From contig JAGKQI010000088.1 of NCBI GenBank assembly GCA_018806915.1, positions 682,001 to 746,000 of the forward strand: a stretch of 64,000 nucleotides of DNA, given 5' to 3'. Under the pieces are notes generated by a model, which was given only the letters and a program-made list of their open reading frames with translations, searched no databases and was not told the origin of the DNA. The DNA comes from Phytophthora colocasiae (taxonomy: Eukaryota > Oomycota > Peronosporomycetes > Peronosporales > Peronosporaceae). Positions 54,301-63,126 of this stretch are shown piece after piece. Made by a program: the position numbers and the translations under genes. Position 1 is the stretch's first letter; every line of letters starts with the position of its first letter.

Positions 54301-55396
54301 TTACAACCCAGCCACATGGATGTTGGAATGCATTGGCGCTGGAGTTAGCAGTGCCGCCATCACGACCGATTTCGTTCAGATCTTCAACCAGAGTTCGCAC
54401 AAACAGCTACTGGATACCAACATGTCGAAGGAAGGCATTTCCGTCCCGTCCCCTGATCTCCCCGAGATGGTCTTCGGCAACAAACGAGCCGCCAACTCGC
54501 TGACGCAGATGAAGTTCGTTGTAACCCGCTCTATCCAGGCTTACTGGCGTACTCCGTCGTACAATTTGACTCGCATGCTGATATCACTCTTCCTCAGTGT
54601 GGTCTTCGGTTTGGTGTTCGTGGATGCGACGTACACGACGTACTCGGGCTTGAACTCTGGTGTTGGGCTCATCTACATGGCTGCACTCTTCAACGCCTTC
54701 GTGACTTTCGAGAGCGTTCTACCGGTTGTCTTCGCAGAACGAGCTGCGTTCTACCGTGAACGAGCCTCCCAGACGTACAACGCTTTCTGGTACTTCGTGG
54801 GCTCGACCATCGTGGAAATCCCGTACTCTTTCGTCCAGGGTATACTCTTCACCGTCGTGTTTTACCCGCTCGTAGGCTTCAAAGGTTTCGGCACTGGTGT
54901 GGTCTTTTGGCTGGCCTACTCGATGATGACTCTGATGCAAGTGTACCAAGGACAGATGCTCGCCTTCATGTTCCCGACGGAAGAGGTGGCGATCGTTGCT
55001 GGTTACTTGATAAATGCGATCTTCATGATGTTCATGGGCTTCACTCCACCTGCGACCGCGATCCCTTCAGGCTACGTGTGGCTCTACAAGATCTCTCCAC
55101 TTAAGTATCCGTTGTCGACGATGGTAGCTTTGGTGTTCGCAGACTGTGACCATCCTCCGACGTGGGATGAGGCTGCTCAGATGTACATCAACGTGGGCTC
55201 ACACTTGGGCTGTAAACCGATGGCCAATGCACCCGTGACGGTGGGTCACACAACACTGAAAGAGTACACGGAGGACCATTTCGGCATGAAACACGACAGA
55301 ATCGCGCGCAACTTCGCCGTGATCGTGGCCATCATCGCCATTTACCTCTTCCTGGGACTCTTGGCTATCCGCTTCATCAATCACCAGAAGCGGTAG
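51302..55396 (+). CDS. Full-size ABCG/PDR transporter
   Basis: An intact 1364-residue pleiotropic drug resistance transporter with (NBD-TMD)x2 order. NBD1 has Walker A GQPGSGKSS (about residue 114), signature VSGGERKRV and Walker B VMLMDEIST. TMD1 begins at about 440. NBD2 has Walker A GSSGAGKTT (about 789), signature-region GSSMEQMKRLTIGVELA (degenerate: no canonical SGGQ) and VIFLDEPTSGLD. TMD2 follows to the end. The family exports hydrophobic compounds such as plant defence chemicals and fungicides, probably at the plasma membrane. The variant second signature is common in PDR proteins. No lesion. Confidence 0.95.
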   Translation: MESQSDTPATKQLSYESGAALMTEGPEVLHDLIASKMEAATARSLLEVNVQFSNLSISADITVADKNDAKNELPTMFNETKKMFTVSKKHTVHKKVLKNVTGAFKPGTITLLLGQPGSGKSSLMKILSGRFPEEKNITVEGEVSFNGLPRTSLLNRLPQIVSYVNQRDKHYPLLTVKETLKFAHEMGGAEFLREAEEKYVKDPQQVDTGALEAVRAISTHYPDIVVQQFGLQNCHDTIVGDAMTRGVSGGERKRVTTAEMEFGMKSVMLMDEISTGLDSAATFDIINTQRSVARRLRKTVVIALLQPSPEVFALFDDVMILNEGQVMYHGPCDQVQGYFEELGFSCPPERDLADFLLDLGTAQQYRYQVESAKAHPRLASDFAEHFRQSQIHQETLYQLASPPDPQRLKMTKERMDKVPVFQQSFFKSMQTLLRRQVMVLYRNKPFIMGRVILILIMGLLYSTVFSDFDPTEVSVVMGVLFATILFLSMGQSSQVPTYIAERDIFYKQRAANFFSTKAYVLATSASQIPLILAESIIFGAMVYWICGFEADAVRFIIFELILFLTNLAMGMWFSFLAAISPNANTAAPLGIVSLLVFVIFAGFIVTKDNIPDFLIWGHWISPMSWSLRALAINQYRAGSFDVCVYKSIDYCATYGLTMGEYNLRLFSMQTDKLWVLYGILYTFAIYLVFMLLSFVGLEYIRYEAPENVDLSDNAVEDGSYALVETPKNGNSVACTVEIDSHEKKSVDPVTVAFQDLWYSVPDPHNPKESLNLLKGVTGYALPGSITALMGSSGAGKTTLMDVIAGRKTGGKITGKILLNGYEATDLAIRRSTGYCEQMDVHSEAATFREALTFSSFLRQDQSISAAKKYDSVNECIELLGLEDIADQIIRGSSMEQMKRLTIGVELAAQPSVIFLDEPTSGLDARSAKLIMTGVRKVADSGRTIICTIHQPSSDVFALFDSLLLLKRGGETVFFGDLGDNCRNLIDYFEGVPGVSPLPNGYNPATWMLECIGAGVSSAAITTDFVQIFNQSSHKQLLDTNMSKEGISVPSPDLPEMVFGNKRAANSLTQMKFVVTRSIQAYWRTPSYNLTRMLISLFLSVVFGLVFVDATYTTYSGLNSGVGLIYMAALFNAFVTFESVLPVVFAERAAFYRERASQTYNAFWYFVGSTIVEIPYSFVQGILFTVVFYPLVGFKGFGTGVVFWLAYSMMTLMQVYQGQMLAFMFPTEEVAIVAGYLINAIFMMFMGFTPPATAIPSGYVWLYKISPLKYPLSTMVALVFADCDHPPTWDEAAQMYINVGSHLGCKPMANAPVTVGHTTLKEYTEDHFGMKHDRIARNFAVIVAIIAIYLFLGLLAIRFINHQKR

Positions 55397-55485
55397 AGCA
55401 CTTCAAGTTGCATACCGGTACTGTTTTTTGTTAATCAAAAAGTGCTTTTTTTCATTTTCTTAACACTGTCAAGAACTAGGTATGA

Positions 55486-57405
55486 ATGAAAATGACGCCA
55501 CCTATGCCTTCTCTGATTGTGACCCTCGCTGTGCTCGATAAGGTCGACTTGCCACTCCTAGCCCTCATCTCCTCCTACATCGACTACAGTGTCAACATCC
55601 CGCTTAACGAAGCTTGTGCGACTGGTTCCATCGCTCTTCTCGATCGCATCTGGTACTATAGCCAAACTCCTCGTGGAGAAGATTGGCGGTGGTGTCCTGC
55701 TGCATCGCTGATAACAAATCGTCACTATAAACGATGGCAGTTCTCTGAGTCATTGGTCCAAGCCATTCGACGACGAGATATGGCTATGGTTGACTGGATC
55801 TTCTGCCATTTCACGCACTGTGTGAGTGATGTGAAGGTGGTAGAGGAAGCGGCGTCAACGGGGCAGTTGGAGATCTTGAAGTATTTACTGGAGAAGGACA
55901 GTGGACATACACAAGAGGAGTACGAAGTTGGTACTGCAACCGGTGACGGTAACGGCGTGACGTGGGGAGGCAGAGATATGGCGTTGGCGGCGAGAAATGG
56001 TCATAGTGACGTTGTTCGTTGGCTGCTTGAGAACACGAGTGAGATAAACCGAGTACAAGGTAGCGTGTTAATTCAAGCTGTGATTGCAGGAAATTTGCCG
56101 ACTGTCCAGTTGCTGGTCGCACGCGGTTTCCGAGTGACTGAGCCTCACCACTTAGTTGAGTGGGCTGCCTGTGAAGGTCATTTGGAGCTACTTCAGTGGC
56201 TCGTTGAGGAAAACTTTCTGGGTGACGATCACGGTGTTGTCCTTTCAAGTGAACACCTGGACGTCAATAAGTGGCTCGTAGAATCTGGACTGGAACGTGA
56301 AGTCGAAGAAGTTTTTGCAGAAGTCTGTGGTGAAGGCCCGTTACCACTGGTCTGGTGGCTTGCAGACTACATGAAAACGAAAGGTGTTGAGTTGGACGCG
56401 GACACGGCTCAACTTGCAGTGGATGAAGCGGCAGGTAAAGGGCGTCTTGAAGTGGTCAAATGGTTGCTCGAGCGCGATATAGGCAGAGGATCCACTTGTG
56501 CGATTCACGCTGCTGCCGTGGGTGGACACCTGGAAGTCGTGAAGTATCTCCATGCACAGGGTTTTAGCGGCTGCAACCAAGTCACCATAGAGAGAGCCGC
56601 CAAAGAGGGTCACTTACCAGTTGTCCAGTGGTTATGGATGGAGTTTAAAGATGACCCGAATGCTGATTTACTTGGTGTGCAAGGCATAGGTCAATTCGTC
56701 TCAAGGGCGCCGCCGTTCATGAAGGAAATGAGTGCTGCAGCGAGTAACGGGCACCTCGAAATCATTCAGTACTTACACGCAATTGCGTTGTCACTAGTGG
56801 GCAAGAAAAGGAAGAGAGATGATAGTTCGTGTCACCCCTCTGAAATTGAAATGGACAACGTGGTCACCGAAGCTGCGAGAAACGGCCATCTCGATGTTGT
56901 GCAGTGGGTTTGCACTAACACAACCGTGAACTCGATTAACGATGCACTTGCATGTGCTGCAGGCGGTGGACACTTACCAGTGGTTAAATGGCTACACGAA
57001 AACTACTCGTACGACGGTCGAACTGAGGTGATCGATGAGGCAGCACGTTGCGGAGATGTGTCCCTGTTGAAGTGGCTGCACACGAATTTACCAAACGAAA
57101 GCTGGTCAACTTTCGCAATCGATAACGCGGCCCGAGATGGTCACTTGAATGTTCTGCGCTGGTTGTATGATCACGATCTGCTGTACGAAGACAACGACTG
57201 CTACATGACTTCAAGAGCAATGAAGCTGGCTCTAGAGGGAAACCATTTTGATGCGCTTCTCTTCGTGCACTGCGAATTCAAAGACTGGTGCAGAAATCTG
57301 CTGAATGATGAATATGAAGATGATGATGGTGGTGGTGATGACTACAATGAGCACATGAAGGCGTGGCTTCGAGAGGAACTGGGTGATTTGACCAAAACCA
57401 ACTGA
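55486..57405 (+). CDS. Ankyrin-repeat protein (639 aa)
   Basis: An intact ORF made largely of ankyrin-type helix pairs, about 14 units (AARNGHSDVVRWLLE, AAVGGHLEVVKYLHAQG, AARNGHLDVVQWVC, AARDGHLNVLRWLYDHD). The N-terminal 70 residues (LPLLALISSYIDYSVNIPLNEAC) precede the repeats and no signal peptide is evident. Such large ankyrin families are typical of Phytophthora; partners are unknown. Bases 55805-56136 are identical to 58253-58584 in the neighbouring pseudogene. The start may be 55486 or the ATG two codons later. Confidence 0.9.
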   Translation: MKMTPPMPSLIVTLAVLDKVDLPLLALISSYIDYSVNIPLNEACATGSIALLDRIWYYSQTPRGEDWRWCPAASLITNRHYKRWQFSESLVQAIRRRDMAMVDWIFCHFTHCVSDVKVVEEAASTGQLEILKYLLEKDSGHTQEEYEVGTATGDGNGVTWGGRDMALAARNGHSDVVRWLLENTSEINRVQGSVLIQAVIAGNLPTVQLLVARGFRVTEPHHLVEWAACEGHLELLQWLVEENFLGDDHGVVLSSEHLDVNKWLVESGLEREVEEVFAEVCGEGPLPLVWWLADYMKTKGVELDADTAQLAVDEAAGKGRLEVVKWLLERDIGRGSTCAIHAAAVGGHLEVVKYLHAQGFSGCNQVTIERAAKEGHLPVVQWLWMEFKDDPNADLLGVQGIGQFVSRAPPFMKEMSAAASNGHLEIIQYLHAIALSLVGKKRKRDDSSCHPSEIEMDNVVTEAARNGHLDVVQWVCTNTTVNSINDALACAAGGGHLPVVKWLHENYSYDGRTEVIDEAARCGDVSLLKWLHTNLPNESWSTFAIDNAARDGHLNVLRWLYDHDLLYEDNDCYMTSRAMKLALEGNHFDALLFVHCEFKDWCRNLLNDEYEDDDGGGDDYNEHMKAWLREELGDLTKTN

Positions 57406-57554
57406 ATTGATCGTAGATCAAGGTTAAAAGGGTGAGTGGAAGATCATCTCTATTTTGTTTTGGCGCCGCACTTCGACGTACCCATGTACTTCCAAGTTCA
57501 TGCAACTTTTTTTTAACTTGTAAGCAGGCTTTGGGCCGCATTTGAACAATTAAT

Positions 57555-57718
57555 TTCCCAACACCGTACGATATCCCAACACCACACGCTAGTGCACCGT
57601 GCAGACGCCCACCATAGATGTGATATCGTGACCATTACTCTAAGACTCCACCTCCAGCATCGATATCTTCGATACTGCCGATAGTATTGCCAGCAAACTT
57701 CACTCCTTTCTAACAACG
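57555..57718 (-). pseudogene. ADH relic (3' portion)
   Basis: About 160 bp align with the C-terminal part of the ADH genes on the minus strand: GVKFAGNTIGS-like sequence corresponds to GAKFVGSNIGS, then a short D(I)D-MLEV-type stretch and the final CACCACACG...GCACCGTGC block. Internal deletions and stops are obvious. It is in the same orientation and relative position (3' of an ankyrin gene) as the full ADH at 59668-60733. Confidence 0.7.
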
Positions 57719-58051
57719 AATTCGTAGACTGGTGAGGTCCAAAGATCCAGTCAACCATAGCCAAATCTCGTTGTCCCGATCAAAGACTCGGAGAACTGCC
57801 ACTGTTTATAGTGTCGATTTGTCAGCAACGATGCAGTAGGACACCAACGCCAATCTTCATCTCGAGGGATTTTTACTGTAATACCAGATGCGGTCGAGCA
57901 GAGCGATGGAACCAGTCGCACAAGCTTGGTGCATCGGAATGTTTATACTATAGTCCACGTAGGAGGATATAAGGGACAACACATGCGGCAGATTAATACA
58001 TGTACTGGGCACAGCGAGGACTACATTTGAGAGCGGAGGTGGTGCTGGCAA
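57719..58051 (-). pseudogene. Ankyrin gene 5' fragment, inverted
   Basis: Begins with an ATG at 58051 and reads LSLISSYVDYSINIPMHQAC, ACATGSIALLDRIWYYSKNP, and on to TNRHYKQWQFSESLI and AMVDWIF. This matches residues 1-110 of the 639-aa ankyrin protein. It runs away from the ankyrin pseudogene at 58153, to which it appears to be the missing 5' end, and runs directly into ADH relic sequence. Confidence 0.78.
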
Positions 58052-58152
58052 TATAAGGTTTCCTGTTGAAAGCCAAAACTATTTAAAAAGCTGTTTCTTC
58101 AAAGCATTTTCTGAGTATTTTTTTTTTTTCAGCGCAGTACGCCACCTTCGTA

Positions 58153-59591
58153 ATGTTGCTAACCAATCGTCACTATAAACGATGGCAGTTCTCTGAGTCA
58201 TTGATCCAAGCTATTCGACGACGAGATCTGGCTATGGTTGACTGGATCTTCAGCCATTTCACGCACTGTGTGAGTGATGTGAAGGTGGTAGAGGAAGCGG
58301 CGTCAACGGGGCAGTTGGAGATCTTGAAGTATTTACTGGAGAAGGACAGTGGACATACACAAGAGGAGTACGAAGTTGGTACTGCAACCGGTGACGGTAA
58401 CGGCGTGACGTGGGGAGGCAGAGATATGGCGTTGGCGGCGAGAAATGGTCATAGTGACGTTGTTCGTTGGCTGCTTGAGAACACGAGTGAGATAAACCGA
58501 GTACAAGGTAGCGTGTTAATTCAAGCTGTGATTGCAGGAAATTTGCCGACTGTCCAGTTGCTGGTCGCACGCGGTTTCCGAGTGCTTCATCCTCACACTC
58601 GTTGAGTTTGCTGCCTGTGAAGGTCATTTGGAGCTACTTCAGTGGCTCGTTGAGGAAAACTTTCTGGGTGAAGATCGCCATCTTCTCCTTTCAAGTAAAC
58701 ACCTGGACGTTAATAAGTGGCTTGTGGAATCAGGATGCAGTTGAAGAGACGTTTAAACAAGCCTATGGTGTAGGACCTACACTGTAGGTCCACCGCAGCT
58801 GAGGGTGGACACTTGGACGTCGCGAAGTATCTTCATGTACAAGGTTTTAGCGACTGCAACCAAGACACCCTAGAAAGAGCAGCCGAATGCGGTCATTTAT
58901 CTGCCATCCACTGGATGACAGATAAAATCAGTTTAAGGATGACCCGGATGCTGATTTACTCTGTGTACACAGTGATGATTCTTTCGTGTCGTGGCCGTCG
59001 CCGCTAACGAATGAAATGATTGCTGCAGACACCTCGAAATTATTCAACATACAACTGCCTTGCCGCATACCGCTGTAAAATTGAGATGGACGACGTGGAT
59101 ACCGAAGCTGCGAGAAATGGTCACCTGGACGTAGTGCAGTGGCTTTGCACTCACACAACTGTGAACTCGGTCAAAGACGCAATGACAAGTGCTGCACGTG
59201 GTGGACATTTCCCTGTGGTTAAGTGGCTACACGAAAAATTCCCAGACGAGGACTTCCAAACCTATGTAATGGATGAAGCAGCACGTTGTGGGAATATGTC
59301 GCTGGTGAAGTGGTTGCACTCGAATCGACCCAACGAAGGATGGTCAACGGTGGGTTGCGCTTGATCACGCTGCGCGAGGTGGACGTCTCGATCACGACAA
59401 CCTATTCGAGGACAACGAGTGCTACGTGCCTACGAAAGCATTGAGGATGGCTCTAAAGGGAAATCATTTTGATGCACTTCTCTTACGAATACAGCGGCTG
59501 GATCAGCAACCCCGTACTGGATATCAACATCTTCAATGAACACATCGTGGCATGGCTTCAGGAGGAACGGGGGGATTCTTTATTGGTTTAG
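58153..59591 (+). pseudogene. Ankyrin-repeat pseudogene, 5' end displaced
   Basis: Colinear with the 639-aa ankyrin gene from TNRHYKRWQFSESLI onwards. It is open to 58605 and then carries several frame changes and deletions (about 58585, 58740, 58800, 58925, 59030, 59350). Recognisable repeats continue to the terminal EHIVAWLQEE block. Bases 58253-58584 are identical to the intact gene, unlike the flanks, which differ clearly. Confidence 0.85.
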
Positions 59592-59667
59592 CTGATGCAA
59601 ATCGACACTTTGCTGGAAACAATTCACCACAATAGTGTTGACCGGTAGATTCGTGTTACCGCGCAGA

Positions 59668-60733
59668 TTAGTTCTCCAACACCACACGGTAGCGTACCGT
59701 GCCGTCGCGTACCATCTTGATCCCTTCGTTGGCCTGGCTCATAGGGAGTTTCTGAATCACAGCACGAACATTCTCCTTAGACGCCACTTCCAGCATGTCT
59801 TTGATATCTTGGAGACTGCCAATGTTACTGCCAACAAACTTTGCTCCTTTTTCGACAATGCCGAACGCGTTGAACTTTACGTCGTCGTTCGGTAGACCCA
59901 CCATGATGCACGAGCCACGAACCGCCAAGAAGCTCAGGAACAAGCCATAGGGCATATTGTCCGCGTTGGCACAGATCACCAAGACATCAACGGATTTCTC
60001 CGCCGCTGCAGCTTGTTTCTCATCTGTATACACGACGAAATCAGTCGCGCCCAAATCACGCACCTCCTTCTCTTTGTTAGCCGAACGAGAGAAGGCTACA
60101 ACGGCATCAGCACCCATAGCCTTGGCGAACTGAATGGCCAAATGACCCAACCCACCAATCCCCACGACACCAACACGTTTACCAGGCTCCACTCCAGCTT
60201 CTTTCAATGGTGTGAATACTGTCGCCCCAGCACACAACAACGGCGCTACAGCATCCGACGGGAGATTGTCGGGGATCTTGAAGGCGTACTCATGAGCCAC
60301 ACGAACGTAGTCAGCATAACCACCGTAAGACATGGCCATGTCATTGAGGTACGTGTCACCGTACGTCCAGACTCTGCGTGAGCAGTAGGCATCATCTCCT
60401 CCAGCGCATTCTTTGCAGGGATCTTTTGGATCTTTGTTCAAACAAGCCCAAGCTTGAGCACCGACACCTACTCGGTCGCCGACCTTCATTCCTTTGACTT
60501 TATCTCCAGCTAGCGTCACTTCTCCGACGATTTCATGGCCCACTACACACGGGTAAATGGACGGACCCCAACCGCTGTCAATGGTGTGAATATCTGAACC
60601 GCAGTCCACAATGAGAGATTTTAATCTCGATATCCTCAGGACCCAAAGGACGAGATTCGTACTCCCACGGCTTCACTTCCTCACTTTTACCAAAGCAAGC
60701 GTAGGCATGGATCGTCCTTGGTTCACTCGACAT
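59668..60733 (-). pseudogene. Zinc alcohol dehydrogenase (CAD-type) with the same 2-nt lesion
   Basis: Starts at the ATG at 60733. The first 43 codons are normal (KPWEYESRPLGPEDIEIKISHCG) and are followed by a 2-nt shortfall at about 60604, exactly where the outer palindrome copies have theirs. The rest is open: CGSDIHTIDSGWG, GHEIVGEV, structural cysteines, GIGGLGHLA, and RYRVVLEN. The span of 1066 nt is two short of 1068. At protein level it differs from the palindrome copies at roughly a quarter of positions, and many synonymous sites differ too, yet no second lesion has accumulated. Confidence 0.85.
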
Positions 60734-60789
60734 GATGTGATCTTCACTTCTTGAAGCAGATTTAACTGTGACTGTTCAAAAAGATATTG

Positions 60790-61907
60790 CTATTCAACGA
60801 ATCTTGAAGCTCCTGCTGGAGAAGGACAGTGGGCACGGACAGGAAGAGTATGATATGGGGTATGCAACCGACGACGGGAACGGCGTGACCTGGGGAAGAA
60901 ACGATATGGTGCTGGCAGTGAAAAATGGTCATAGTGACGTACTCCGTCCTCTACAAAATGGAAATCGCCAAATACTGTCCACAACCACTGCACGACAGAT
61001 AAATGACCGTCCCTCACAGCCATCTGTATGGTGCCTAGATGACAACCGGTAAAACCTTGTGCATGTAGATACTTCATAACTTCCAAGTGCCCACCCATAG
61101 CTGCAAAGTGAAACGCCAGCGTATTCCCTCGGCCTAAATCACGCTCTATCAACCATTTCACCAATTCAAGACGCCCTTGACCTGCCGCTCCGTCCATTGC
61201 ACTTCTAGCTGTGTCTGCGTCCAAGTCAATTCCCTTCGTCTTCATGTAGTCTGCTAACCACCACACGACAGGCAGCGGACCTTCACCACAGGCCCTTTTA
61301 AATGCGTTTTCCACCCCACTCTCCAGACCAGCTCCCACGAGCCACATATTGACGTCCAAGTGTTTTACTGGAAAGCTGAACTTCGCGATGCCCATCGAGG
61401 AAGTTACGCTTAACAAGCCATTTGAGCAGCGCTAAATGACCTTTTAAAGCTGCCAACTTAACTAAAAGGTAGTGGTCCTCGGTCACTGGAAATCCACGAT
61501 AAAGCAGAAACTTGACAATCGGCAGGTTCCCCGCAAGTGCAGCTCGAATATAAACGTCATCTCGCACCCGACAAGTATTACGCGTGTGCTCCAGCAGCCA
61601 ACGAACCATCCGATGGGTGAGATCACAAATGGAACTTGCAGCGTGTTACGGTCATCTCGAAGTCGTTCAGTACTTACACACGATTATGTTGGTATTTGCA
61701 GAGAAGAGGAGAGAACGAGGTGAGATCTCTCAACACTCCAGCGAATTCGAGATGGACGACGCGGTTACTGAAGCTGCGAGACACGACGAAATGGGCATAG
61801 TACAATTGCTTTGCGCTAACACAACCGTGAACTCGTTTGAAGAAGCTATCGTCTACAATGAACACTTGAAGGATTGGTTTCAGGAAATGATGGGAGAAGA
61901 CTATTAA
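60790..61907 (+). pseudogene. Ankyrin-repeat pseudogene with inverted middle
   Basis: Plus-strand ends: 60790-60946 reads LLEKDSGHGQEEYDMGYATD to NGHSDVLR, and 61613-61907 reads YGHLEVVQYLHTIM to the C-terminal EHLKDWFQEMMGEDY. The 660-bp middle is on the minus strand (61609 down to about 60950). It starts VRWLLEHTRN, exactly the continuation expected after NGHSDV, and ends VVQWLWTVFGD, which precedes the 3' part in the intact homologue. A frameshift at about 61350-61400 also lies in the inverted block. It lacks the first 130 residues of the family. Confidence 0.85.
60947..61612 (-). other. Inverted internal block of ankyrin pseudogene
   Basis: Reading the minus strand gives ankyrin repeats that fit between the two plus-strand ends without overlap or large loss, so the block was flipped in place. 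Confidence 0.8.
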
Positions 61908-62020
61908 AGTCGTTGTTTGTTCGCTGCGCGTTCTACACTACGTACGGCTTACACAGTAGCAACGCTATCAGTTTAAATGTTGCTCATCAAAGACGTGTTA
62001 ATATACGCTTCCTACGTCAA

Positions 62021-63088
62021 TTAGTTTTCAAGCACAACGCGGTAGCGCACCGTGCCATCGCGGACCATCTTGATGCCCTCGTTCACCTTGCTCATCGGGA
62101 GCTTCTGGATCACAGCGCGCACGTTCTTCTTGGACGCCACTTCCAGCATGTCCTTGATGTCCTGGATGCTTCCAATGTTACTGCCCACGAACTTGGCGCC
62201 CTTGCCGACCACGCCGAACGCGTTGAACTTGACATCGTCGTTCGGGAGACCCACCATGATACACGAGCCACGAACCGCCAAGAAGCTCAGGAACTGCGTG
62301 TACGGCATGTTGTCGGCGTTGGCGCAGATCAACAGCACATCCACGGAACCAGCAGCAGCAGCGGCCTGCTTCTCGTCCGAGTAAACGACGAACTCAGTCG
62401 CACCAAGAGCGCGCACCTCAGCCTCCTTGTTAGCCGAACGAGAGAAGGCTACCACGGCATCAGCGCCCATAGCGTTAGCGAACTGAATGCCAAGATGACC
62501 CAAACCGCCGATACCTACGACACCTACGCGCTTGCCGGGCTTCACGCCCGCCTCCTTCAACGGGGTGAAGACGGTTGCACCAGCGCACAGGAGCGGAGCT
62601 GCAACGTCCGAAGGAAGGTTGTCCGGGATCTTGAAAGCGTATTCGTGAGCAACGCGCACGTAGTCAGCATAACCACCGTACGAGGTGGCACCGTCGTTCT
62701 TGTACGTGTCGTTGTACGTCCACACCTTGTGCGCGCAGTAGGCGTCGTCTCCGCTAGCGCATTCCTTGCACGGAGCAGCAGGGTCCTTGTTCAGGCAAGC
62801 CCACACCTGAGCACCAACACCGACACGGTCACCGACCTTCAGGTCCTTGACAGCGGGACCAGCCAGCGTCACCTCACCGACGATCTCGTGGCCAACCACG
62901 CACGGGTAGGTGGACGGACCCCAGCCACTCTCAATGGTGTGCAGGTCGGAGCCACAGATACCGCAGTGCGAGATCTTGATCTCGATGTCTTCATCGCCAA
63001 GAGGACGCGACTGGTACTGCCAGGGTTTCACCTCCTCGTCCTTGCCGAAGGAGGCGTAGGCGTTGACGGTTCTCAGTCCAGTGGACAT
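62021..63088 (-). CDS. Zinc alcohol dehydrogenase (CAD-type)
   Basis: Intact, 355 residues, with HCGICGSDLH, GHEIVGEV, four structural cysteines (ACLNKDPAAPCKECASGDDAYC region), C168-equivalent LLCAGATVF, and GIGGLGHLG. It is closest to the lesioned gene at 59668-60733 (shared NKDP, DAVVAFSRSANKE, ICANADNMPY), but here the ATC isoleucine codon before the zinc cysteine is complete. It is preceded by a good initiator element at 63113-63126. It is the single intact ADH of the right-hand cluster. Confidence 0.95.
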   Translation of the reverse strand: MSTGLRTVNAYASFGKDEEVKPWQYQSRPLGDEDIEIKISHCGICGSDLHTIESGWGPSTYPCVVGHEIVGEVTLAGPAVKDLKVGDRVGVGAQVWACLNKDPAAPCKECASGDDAYCAHKVWTYNDTYKNDGATSYGGYADYVRVAHEYAFKIPDNLPSDVAAPLLCAGATVFTPLKEAGVKPGKRVGVVGIGGLGHLGIQFANAMGADAVVAFSRSANKEAEVRALGATEFVVYSDEKQAAAAAGSVDVLLICANADNMPYTQFLSFLAVRGSCIMVGLPNDDVKFNAFGVVGKGAKFVGSNIGSIQDIKDMLEVASKKNVRAVIQKLPMSKVNEGIKMVRDGTVRYRVVLEN

Positions 63089-63112
63089 TGTTGTTCTTGT
63101 CTCGTGCTAAGT

Positions 63113-63126
63113 AAATTGCAAAGTGA
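63113..63126 (-). promoter_or_regulatory. Oomycete-type initiator of ADH
   Basis: TCACTTTGCAATTT on the minus strand differs from the consensus TCATTYYNCAWTTT at one base and lies 25 nt upstream of the ATG at 63088. Confidence 0.65.
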
